23,735 nt of DNA from a virus. The stretch is taken from positions 1 to 23,735 of the IMG/VR virus record IMGVR_UViG_3300037117_000083, one strand, 5' to 3'. The position numbers and the translations under genes were made by a program. Shown here piece by piece: positions 7,204-12,544 of the stretch. Below the pieces are notes generated by a model, which saw only the letters and a list, made by a program, of their open reading frames with translations, made no database searches and was not told the origin of the DNA. Position 1 is the stretch's first letter. Each line of letters opens with the position of its first letter.

Positions 7204-7536
7204 TCAATATGTCTTGGCGAGCATCCGAATGGAGAGCTCGATCATCTCGTCCCGGGTGCCAGTCTCGATGGGGACGGCCCACCCTGGATTGCCGCACCAG
7301 CCGCGCACCGGCTCATCCGTGCAGACCGCGAATGTCTCGTGGTCTGGGATGCAGGTGGCGTCGTCGAGCGTGTCCTCCGGGTCGATGATCGTTCCGCCCG
7401 GGAGCACGGCCTGGAAGATGTTGCCCGGCTTGAGCTCGCTGTATTCGATCATCCGGCCGTCGAGGAGGCGGGCGCGGATTCTGCTTTCCGGCGGCACCGC
7501 CTTCCAGTCCTCGGGCTCCGTGGCGATGCGCCTCAC
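7204..7536 (-). CDS. Hypothetical phage protein (110 aa), GTG start
   Basis: The frame is open much further upstream, but the upstream part is arginine-rich shadow sequence of the neighbouring gene. GTG at 7536 gives a GTGA overlap with the stop of the 79-aa gene and a normal-looking protein: IATEPEDWKAVPPESRI, ARLLDGRMIEYSELKPGNIF, then CTDEPVRGWCGNPGW and a helical tail. The content suggests a small beta-rich domain. The family is not recognised. The GTG choice rests on the overlap and on composition. Confidence 0.55.
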   Translation of the reverse strand: MRRIATEPEDWKAVPPESRIRARLLDGRMIEYSELKPGNIFQAVLPGGTIIDPEDTLDDATCIPDHETFAVCTDEPVRGWCGNPGWAVPIETGTRDEMIELSIRMLAKTY

Positions 7537-7772
7537 ATCACGCCTCGGCGCCGGATCGTCGGCCTGCCCTGCGTGAGCTTGAATCCCTCGACGAGCCGTT
7601 GCTTGTCGACCGCCGCGAGGTACTCGAACCGGAGCGGGACTTTGCCGCCGAGCCTGGTGGCGATGCCGATGCCGGGCGCCCGGCGTTTGATCTCGGCCAC
7701 GGCGGCGTCCTGGCGGCTCTTGCGCCTGGCGGTGCGGCGCTGGTCGCGGAAGCATCGGCCCTTGTGGGACAT
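7533..7772 (-). CDS. Small basic phage protein (79 aa)
   Basis: ATG at 7772 with an AGAGG Shine-Dalgarno 7 bp upstream. The N-terminal half is very basic (MSHKGRCFRDQRRTARRKSR). It is followed by VAEIKRRAPGIGIATRLGGK and LRFEYLAAVDKQRLVEGFKL. A nucleic-acid-binding role is possible from charge alone, and the family is not recognised. It is the first gene after the tRNA in the direction of transcription, and an AT-rich stretch with inverted repeats precedes it. Confidence 0.55.
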   Translation of the reverse strand: MSHKGRCFRDQRRTARRKSRQDAAVAEIKRRAPGIGIATRLGGKVPLRFEYLAAVDKQRLVEGFKLTQGRPTIRRRGVM

Positions 7773-7843
7773 CGCGCGGCCTCTTGAATTTTGAAACCAG
7801 CGACCTCTCTAATCAAAATCTTGAAATCGCACAAGAGGGAAAT
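7773..7843 (-). promoter_or_regulatory. AT-rich intergenic island with inverted repeats, between the tRNA and the next gene
   Basis: This short island is clearly richer in A/T than its flanks. CCTCTTG at 7780-7786 has its perfect inverse CAAGAGG at 7832-7838. Between them are TCTTGAATTTTGAAA (7782-7796) and TCAAAATCTTGAAATCG (7813-7829), related short motifs. A very similar motif, TCTTGAATT then ATTTTGAAATCG, sits at 21991-22011 beside a candidate promoter. It could be an operator, or a hairpin that marks the 3' end of the tRNA transcript. No clear -10/-35 pair was found. Confidence 0.35.
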
Positions 7844-7919
7844 TGGCGCGCCCGCGAGGGATCGAACCCCGGACCCCCCGGTTTAGTGCCGGGTGCTCTG
7901 CCAGCTGAGCTACGGGCGC
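7844..7919 (-). tRNA. tRNA with CUA anticodon (candidate amber suppressor), CCA encoded
   Basis: A full cloverleaf can be drawn. The acceptor GCGCCCG/CGGGCGC has 7 bp, followed by discriminator G and an encoded CCA (7846-7844). The D arm is GCTC/GAGC around AGCTGGCA, the anticodon stem CCCGG/CCGGG has 5 perfect pairs, and the T arm is CGGGG-TTCGATC-CCTCG with one G-U. The anticodon loop is CACTAAA, which puts CTA at positions 34-36, so it would read UAG. Position 33 is A, whereas U33 is almost universal; this is a real oddity. The acceptor and D-arm sequence resemble bacterial tRNA-Arg. It lies 15 bp after the pth2 stop on the same strand, so the two are probably co-transcribed. Confidence 0.8.
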
Positions 7920-7934
7920 GTTTTGGGTTGGACT

Positions 7935-8303
7935 TCATTTCATCAGCGAGAACCTCCTGGTGATGGGCTTGGCGGTCGCGCGCTCGACGGGGCCGATGCC
8001 CACGGCGGTCGGGACCGGCAGCGCGTGGTCCGGGATACCCTCGACCACGATGGAGCATGGGATGCCGGCGGCGCGCGCGGCGTCGTAGGCCTGGCGCAGC
8101 TCGTGTTCGGTCCTGGCGGAGAGGGTGATCTTGGTGCTGTCGCCGTCAGCGTCATGATAGGCGTCGCGGACGTCGGGCGGGGCAGCGATGTATGCGGAGA
8201 GGAAAGCGTGGCCCGCCTGGGAGGCGGCCTTGCCCGCGGTCATGTGGAGGTCGGACCGGACGAGGGCATAGAGGACTGGGGCGGCTGCGATCTAGTTGGT
8301 CAT
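7935..8303 (-). CDS. Peptidyl-tRNA hydrolase type 2 (Pth2), with an in-frame UAG at codon 4
   Basis: Pth2 cuts the ester bond of peptidyl-tRNAs that fall off ribosomes and so recycles the tRNA. From ATG 8303 the frame reads MTN-UAG-IAAAPVLYALVRSDLHM and then TAGKAASQAGHAF. The signature R-x-D-L-x-M-x-x-GK-x-A-x-Q-x-x-HA of Pth2 is present at residues 16-33, with a later TKITLSARTEHELRQAY, AAGIPCSIVVEGIPDHA and PTAVGIGP. The total of 122 codons is normal for the family. ATG 8303 has an AGGAG 8 bp upstream. The next in-frame ATG (8243) lacks an SD and would remove the first beta-strand and R-x-D-L. So the gene is either read through the amber codon by the tRNA just downstream or is disabled. 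The family call is strong; expression is inferred. Confidence 0.8.
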
Positions 8304-8316
8304 GGCGGCGGCTCCT
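8292..8316 (-). promoter_or_regulatory. Strong ribosome binding site with a three-codon AUG-ACC-AAC-UAG leader for pth2
   Basis: AGGAG (8316-8312) is spaced 8 bp from ATG 8303. After ACC and AAC comes TAG (8294-8292), in frame with pth2. As written it is an SD-led minigene of three sense codons fused to the pth2 frame by an amber codon. Confidence 0.65.
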
Positions 8317-8361
8317 GCGGGTTGTTGATGCCCGCTCATCTGAGCCGTCGCCTGCCGTTTG

Positions 8362-8961
8362 TCAAGAGCGCGCAAAATGCGCCCTGGACATCTTTGCTCG
8401 CGTTTCTGGCGAATGCCGTCGCCCCGTCCAAGATTTATTACCCATATGCGCCGCAGATAGCTTGGCCCGGGTTTCAGCTGACGGGAATTTCCCCGAATGA
8501 GCTATGCTTAATTTTTTCTGAACCTCCGGAGTGGCCAGCGTGGCGGAAATTTTTGCTTTTTGCTCAGCTGACATTGGGCCGCGGCGAAGTGCAGCTTCTC
8601 TATATACAGCAATGGCTTCCGGTGTGTTGCGCTGAGCTTTCAATCTAGCCCGTGCTTCTAGCGACCATTTCACGCCAGCACGAGTACCGGCAATCCTGGC
8701 AGCGTTATATTTCGGCTTCAAAATATCGATAGCGCGTTGCTCGAAGAATATAAGTTCAGAACCAGAGCAAATTAAAAGAACTGAGAACGAAATACCGACA
8801 TCGTATTTGCGCCAAGCGGCTTGGAGACCCGGGCAGTGATGCTCTCCTCTTTTGAGCATCGTTCGATGTTTTCCCCACCGCTTGGGAATATTCAAAGAAC
8901 TGCCGATGTACCGATGTCCGCTTGGCGCCGTTATTGCGTAAATTCCGCTCTTGATCTGCAT
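8362..8961 (-). CDS. GIY-YIG endonuclease with NUMOD3-type repeats (free-standing homing endonuclease-like)
   Basis: 199 aa. GIYAIT at residues 6-11 and HRYIGSS at about 16-22 are the GIY and YIG halves of the nuclease. An Arg in NIPKRWGKHR and a Glu in FFEQRAID match the expected catalytic region. The C-terminal half carries three short repeats of the NUMOD3 type (SAEQKAKIS, SAETRAKLSAAHMG and SPETRAKMSRAH), used by such enzymes for DNA contacts. Phage Seg-like enzymes have this layout and spread by cutting homologous alleles. The ATG at 8961 overlaps the upstream TAA. The gene is noticeably poorer in GC than its neighbours, in line with recent insertion. It lies just upstream of pth2. Confidence 0.88.
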   Translation of the reverse strand: MQIKSGIYAITAPSGHRYIGSSLNIPKRWGKHRTMLKRGEHHCPGLQAAWRKYDVGISFSVLLICSGSELIFFEQRAIDILKPKYNAARIAGTRAGVKWSLEARARLKAQRNTPEAIAVYREAALRRGPMSAEQKAKISATLATPEVQKKLSIAHSGKFPSAETRAKLSAAHMGNKSWTGRRHSPETRAKMSRAHFARS

Positions 8962-9452
8962 TAGCTCACGGAGGCAGCTATTTCCACGCTTGTGAGAATT
9001 TGCGGTGCTGGCGAGACGACGATGCCGAGCGATGCCTTGAACTGCACGCCGCCGACCGCAAGCGAGACGCTGACATTGTCGTTGCCGGCAGCCACGGCCG
9101 TCTCCGTGGCCGTGAGGCCCCCGGGGCCGACCACCAGGGTGCCGGTGGCGGGGGTGTCGTCAGCCCACGTGGGCGGCGCGTCGGGCGTCTGCGGCGCCTG
9201 CATGGGATTGCCGTTCTGGTCGAGGTAAACCAAAGACAGGGCCGCGGCGTGGCCGATCGAAAGGGTTACGGGGTTCATGATCGTGTCTCCGTTGGGGATC
9301 AGGATGCGCCGCTCGATGATGCGGCTGTGCCCTCGGTAGAGCATTTTCACCTGGAGTTCAACATAGCGCGGATGCCGATGGCGGGGGCGATGCCACCAAC
9401 GGGGGATCAATTCACCGAGGTCATCAAGCCAGTGCTGTCGCGATGCGGTCAT
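8961..9452 (-). CDS. Ig-like (BIG-type) phage surface protein with a longer N-terminal extension
   Basis: The ORF is 163 aa from ATG 9452, which has an AAGGTG SD and overlaps the upstream stop (ATGA). Residues 59-163 (MNPVTLSIGHAAALSLVYLD, then PPTWADDTPATGTLVVG and VSLAVGGVQFKASLGIVVS) look like a bacterial Ig-like domain as used for virion decoration or adhesion. An internal ATG at 9278 has its own GGAG 8 bp upstream and would give just that 105-residue domain. The first 58 residues (Trp- and Arg-rich) may be a separate small gene fused in frame, or a leader. Both starts may be used. Confidence 0.65.
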   Translation of the reverse strand: MTASRQHWLDDLGELIPRWWHRPRHRHPRYVELQVKMLYRGHSRIIERRILIPNGDTIMNPVTLSIGHAAALSLVYLDQNGNPMQAPQTPDAPPTWADDTPATGTLVVGPGGLTATETAVAAGNDNVSVSLAVGGVQFKASLGIVVSPAPQILTSVEIAASVS

Positions 9453-9688
9453 ATTTTCACCTTGCGGTCCATGTCAGCGCGCGGGTCCGGCATCTGGCCC
9501 GGCTGCAAGACTATGCGGATGCCGACGTTGAAGGCACCCGGCGGCTGCTCGTGCGCCTTGATTTGTTGCACCAGGCGCCCGTCCGGCAGGAGCGTGCCAC
9601 GGCGACGATAACTCATGAGGCCGCCCGCTGTTCCGATCGCATGGTAGCTCGGGTGCGCATCAAGCCATGCTTTTTGTTCTGAGGTCAT
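9449..9688 (-). CDS. Small phage protein (79 aa)
   Basis: ATG at 9688 with an AAGGAA SD. The sequence opens with MTSEQKAWLDAHPSYHAIG and ends with GAFNVGIRIVLQPGQMPDP. This style of small protein (EQxAWL.AHP.Y, then FNVGIR) recurs beside phage structural genes, but I know of no function. It overlaps the Ig-like gene by 4 bp, so the two are probably co-translated. Confidence 0.6.
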   Translation of the reverse strand: MTSEQKAWLDAHPSYHAIGTAGGLMSYRRRGTLLPDGRLVQQIKAHEQPPGAFNVGIRIVLQPGQMPDPRADMDRKVKI

Positions 9689-9750
9689 GTGATTTCCTTC
9701 GGCTGCATCATCATCCCCTCTGTGGCGCAGAACTCTCGTCTGCGGGTCGG

Positions 9751-9996
9751 TTACGGCCGTGTGCCAAATTCGGCGTCGTCACAAGGCGCAACCATCGGAT
9801 CGTATTGCCGATCCCCAGGGTTGGCGTAATATCGCGAGTACATGCCGCTCGGCTCGATGATGTGGCAAAACTCGCCATCGGTTCGCTCGCGGATAACCTC
9901 GATCCATGTGCCACCGATTTCGGCGTCTACGACCGTATGCTCGCCATCCTTGCGTAAGCGTATCCCGAGCACCGGGACTGATTCATGGCTCGTCAT
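9751..9996 (-). CDS. Hypothetical phage protein (81 aa)
   Basis: The start is set at ATG 9996 by a GGAGG SD and a 4-bp overlap with the preceding stop; the frame upstream of it is shadow sequence. The sequence is acidic and beta-rich: VPVLGIRLRKDGEHTVVDAE, IGGTWIEVIRERTDGEFCHI, then SGMYSRYYANPGDRQYDP. It ends in TAA. The family is not recognised and no membrane segment is seen. About 60 bp without a gene follow, containing only the SD of the next gene. Confidence 0.55.
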   Translation of the reverse strand: MTSHESVPVLGIRLRKDGEHTVVDAEIGGTWIEVIRERTDGEFCHIIEPSGMYSRYYANPGDRQYDPMVAPCDDAEFGTRP

Positions 9997-10226
9997 GGCA
10001 TCCCTCCGAATTTCACGTTTTCGCCAAATACATCGCGGCAATGCCGCTCGGCGGCTGCCACTTGTTCTGCTTCCTTTCCATCGCACCAGCCTTCCACATA
10101 CTCGTGGGCGCAAAGCATTTTCGTGCGCCGCTCCGTATCGTTGGCGTAGGACCAGCCGCGAAGCTCATTGCCGTCGAGAGAAACGGTGATTTCGCCCTTG
10201 TCGTTATCGGTTACCTTCGGGTTCAT
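9993..10226 (-). CDS. Hypothetical phage protein (77 aa)
   Basis: The start at ATG 10226 is chosen for the GAGGA SD 8 bp upstream; ATG 10241 in the same frame is possible. The sequence is MNPKVTDNDKGEITVSLDGN, ELRGWSYANDTERRTKMLCA and HEYVEGWCDGKEAEQVAAAE, with three Cys and several His near the C-terminus. The family is not recognised. It is part of the run of short co-translated accessory genes. Confidence 0.5.
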   Translation of the reverse strand: MNPKVTDNDKGEITVSLDGNELRGWSYANDTERRTKMLCAHEYVEGWCDGKEAEQVAAAERHCRDVFGENVKFGGMP

Positions 10227-10230
10227 GGCT

Positions 10231-10440
10231 TCATTCCTCATCAGACAGCGGTATCGTTCGCGTCGGCAGCGGCGATCCCGCGCGGCGTGCGTCGAACGGC
10301 GTGTCGTCCAGACGAGTGTCAATCGAAGTGAACGTGTCTCTGCGCCCGCCATAGAGGCATCTATGGCAAATCCACCCGCCTCTCGGCGCGGCCGAACAGT
10401 TAGCAGAGCCACATTTCGGGCAGATCGGTGTGAACGCCAT
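10231..10440 (-). CDS. Zinc-ribbon protein (69 aa)
   Basis: ATG at 10440 has GGAGAGG immediately upstream; an in-frame TTG at 10452 is less likely. Residues 4-33 hold ICPKCGSANC and ICHRCLYGG, two CxxC knuckles about 16 residues apart, the layout of a zinc ribbon. The remaining tail is Arg/Asp/Pro-rich and likely disordered. Such small zinc ribbons are common phage accessory proteins of unknown target. Confidence 0.65.
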   Translation of the reverse strand: MAFTPICPKCGSANCSAAPRGGWICHRCLYGGRRDTFTSIDTRLDDTPFDARRAGSPLPTRTIPLSDEE

Positions 10441-10482
10441 TGTCCTCTCCAAAATCCGTGTTGCATTACTCTCGACTGCGGG

Positions 10483-11145
10483 TCACGCTGCTGATCTGAT
10501 TTTTCGGAACCGATCTTCGGTCACGTATTCCTCGTAAATGCGCGGGCAGCCGTCGCAGTACCAGTGGACGAACGTGATCCCTAGGCTGTAGCCGGAACCC
10601 CAATCCCATCTGGTGCCGCCGCATCGGCAAGGTCGATGGGCGCGGTGCTTGGCTTCATCTCTCCGGTTCACGCGCACCGGGCCACCTACGGTATCGCGCA
10701 CGTAGATCAATCGGTTCATCGGCGGGTCTGGGTGCAGCCCGGCGAGCGCCTCCTCGACACATTGCAGCGCGCGGTGCGGATAGCCCCCGCAATTGTCCCA
10801 GATCAGGTGCGCGGCTCGGATGCCGAACCCATGTTCGCGCAGAACCTCAACCGCCCAATTCTGGGCATAGGTCCACACGTACCGCTCGCCAGTCGAGTTT
10901 TGGCCATATCCCACGCCATACTCACGGCCGCAGATCGTGAGGCGGCGGCGCGGCCCGACCATCGGCACGAATCGGCCGTTTGGGTGCGCAGCGCAGATGC
11001 GCAGGCCCGCTTCGCGGCGTACTTTACAAATCCTGCTCCACGTCTGACCGGAGAATGAATGCTTGAACGGCGCCTGAATGGCGGCCTCCAATTCCTTGTC
11101 GGTTGCCGCCGCCCTCATCCCATCAAGATACTCAGAAAGCATCAT
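10483..11145 (-). CDS. Hypothetical phage protein with a C-terminal zinc-ribbon-like motif (220 aa)
   Basis: ATG 11145 is taken as the start; GTG 11166 in frame is an alternative and neither has a strong SD. The N-terminal part is helical (LSEYLDGMRAAATDKELEAA) and reads like an HTH-type start (SGQTWSRICKVRREAGL). The middle is GREYGVGYGQNSTGERYVWT followed by YAQNWAVEVLREHGFGIRAA. The end has CRCGGTRW and WYCDGC, a pair of CxC/CxxC knuckles. No enzyme family is recognised. DNA binding is possible from the N-terminal part but is only a suggestion. Confidence 0.6.
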   Translation of the reverse strand: MMLSEYLDGMRAAATDKELEAAIQAPFKHSFSGQTWSRICKVRREAGLRICAAHPNGRFVPMVGPRRRLTICGREYGVGYGQNSTGERYVWTYAQNWAVEVLREHGFGIRAAHLIWDNCGGYPHRALQCVEEALAGLHPDPPMNRLIYVRDTVGGPVRVNRRDEAKHRAHRPCRCGGTRWDWGSGYSLGITFVHWYCDGCPRIYEEYVTEDRFRKIRSAA

Positions 11146-11183
11146 TTCACCAAATCCCGCCCGCACACCTGCTGAGTGAGCCT

Positions 11184-11837
11184 CTAAGGGTTCCGCTTCC
11201 CGATGATGACTCCGACGTCGCCATGCACTTTCATCTCGACGACGCGGATGCCGGCTGCGTTGCCCACGGCCTTGACCAGCCCGTTAAGCATGGCATCGGC
11301 GGCAACGCCTGGTGGTCCGATCAAGAGCCCGTCCTCGCTGTCGCCGAAGGCGCCGCTCTCAAAATCGTCAGCCCACCCGGCGATCTGCAGGGCATCGTCG
11401 ATGTCTGACGCGAGCGCCTTGCAGCGGTCGCTTGAACAAAACACGGTGGCTTTGAAGGTGCCGGCTTGGCGCAGCGCATCGCCGAGCGCGATGGTCTTGG
11501 CCTGGTCGAGTTGCGGCCACGCGCCCTTCACCGCGTAGACGGCGATCGACCCATCAGGGCTGCCGCCGACCGTGCCGGTGCCGGAGCCTTTCCCGGCCGC
11601 GATGATCTGCTCGCATTTCTTCGAGTCCCCGAGGTTGAACATGCAGCCGGCGCCGCCGTTGACGCCGGACGTGTCGGACGGAGGAATCGAGGGCGCGACG
11701 GGCGCGAACCCGAACGTGCTGCCCTCGTTGTGCGTGATCACGACGGGCTTGATGTGCGCCTCCCGGATGGCGACCGCGGCGACGCCGGCGACGAGGACGG
11801 CGGCGATGGCATAGTGGGCGATGTCGTGGCGGTCCAT
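11184..11837 (-). CDS. Membrane-anchored hypothetical protein (217 aa), the only gene here ending in TAG
   Basis: ATG 11837 has GGAG 9 bp upstream. A hydrophobic stretch AIAAVLVAGVAAVAI (about residues 10-25) is a single signal-anchor helix. The rest would be outside the cytoplasm, with Cys in CMFNLGDSKKC and CSSDRC that could form disulfides. The C-terminal domain (DDALQIAGWADDFESGAFG, then VVEMKVHGDVGVIIGKRNP) looks like an alpha/beta fold; similar domains occur in uncharacterised bacterial membrane proteins. The stop is TAG (11186-11184). Readthrough would add 14 residues before a TGA. Most other assigned genes in the window end in TGA, a few in TAA. Confidence 0.6.
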   Translation of the reverse strand: MDRHDIAHYAIAAVLVAGVAAVAIREAHIKPVVITHNEGSTFGFAPVAPSIPPSDTSGVNGGAGCMFNLGDSKKCEQIIAAGKGSGTGTVGGSPDGSIAVYAVKGAWPQLDQAKTIALGDALRQAGTFKATVFCSSDRCKALASDIDDALQIAGWADDFESGAFGDSEDGLLIGPPGVAADAMLNGLVKAVGNAAGIRVVEMKVHGDVGVIIGKRNP

Positions 11838-11839
11838 TT

Positions 11840-11923
11840 TCAAGCGCTCCGTTTTGTTTTGGTCCCGAAATAAAATCCATTCCCGAACGCGATCCACACG
11901 ACGACCGCACCTCGGCGGTTCAT
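11840..11923 (-). CDS. Tiny membrane-like peptide (27 aa)
   Basis: ATG 11923 overlaps the stop of the upstream gene (ATGA), and the ORF ends 2 bp before the next gene's start. The sequence MNRRGAVVVWIAFGNGFYFG ends with TKTKRSA: a hydrophobic core with basic ends, like a small single-span membrane peptide. The overlap favours translation, but at this size the call is tentative. Confidence 0.35.
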   Translation of the reverse strand: MNRRGAVVVWIAFGNGFYFGTKTKRSA

Positions 11924-12471
11924 TGCGTCGGCAGCAGCGGCGCCATCGCGTCGAGCGTGCTCTTCGCTCCGGCCCGCATCTCGCTGAGGTTCTTGGCGAG
12001 GTCGCTCACGGCGGCCTGAACCGTCTTGCCGCTTCCCCACACGCCCCCTGGCCTGATGTGGCTCCCATCATCGGAGAAGTAGATGGTGACGTCGTCGCTG
12101 TGGACCGACGCCCACACGTCGTCATCTTTGAGCCTGCACGAGGTCATGGTCCCGGAGAACATGCTCGTCGCGGTCTTGCACTCGCGCAGGGTTTTGATGA
12201 CGGCGGGCAGGTCCTTGAGCTCGAGCTCGGCCGCGGCGGCATGCGTCGTGAGCGCGGCGGCGATCAATCCGGCGATGAGACATAGGGAAGTTCTGTGCTT
12301 TAAGTGCTCGCGATAAATTCTGACTACCGCACTGTCTTCTGGGGATTCAGGATGAGGGATGCCGTTCAAAATTGCGAACCAACCACGAATTAAACTAAGA
12401 GGAACAGGCTCTTTCTCGCCACTCTCAACCAGCTTTTGTCTAATTTCTAGGTCAGTCCAGATTTTGCTCAT
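11920..12471 (-). CDS. Signal-anchor hypothetical protein with a cytoplasmic head (183 aa)
   Basis: ATG 12471. Residues 1-62 are charged and soluble (MSKIWTDLEIRQKLVESGEK onwards). Residues about 62-81 (TSLCLIAGLIAAALTTHAAAA) look like a signal peptide or anchor ending in AxA. Residues 82-183 would be periplasmic, with CKTATSMFSGTMTSC, a likely disulfide pair. A signal peptide in mid-protein is unusual, and no ATG, GTG or TTG lies just before it. The first third is also visibly lower in GC than the rest. It may be a fusion of two small genes or an old frameshift. The function is unknown. Confidence 0.55.
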   Translation of the reverse strand: MSKIWTDLEIRQKLVESGEKEPVPLSLIRGWFAILNGIPHPESPEDSAVVRIYREHLKHRTSLCLIAGLIAAALTTHAAAAELELKDLPAVIKTLRECKTATSMFSGTMTSCRLKDDDVWASVHSDDVTIYFSDDGSHIRPGGVWGSGKTVQAAVSDLAKNLSEMRAGAKSTLDAMAPLLPTQ

Positions 12472-12544
12472 AATGAGAGCCCTTCTCTCGGTTGCGTGAC
12501 TTCTGCGGAAGCGGCGGCATCATGCCCGCGCGCCCACGCTCGTG

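Noticed and set aside
7844-7919. tRNA as a prophage attachment site
   Set aside because: It lies in the middle of a continuous phage gene cluster with no integrase nearby and no second copy of its 3' end seen in the window.
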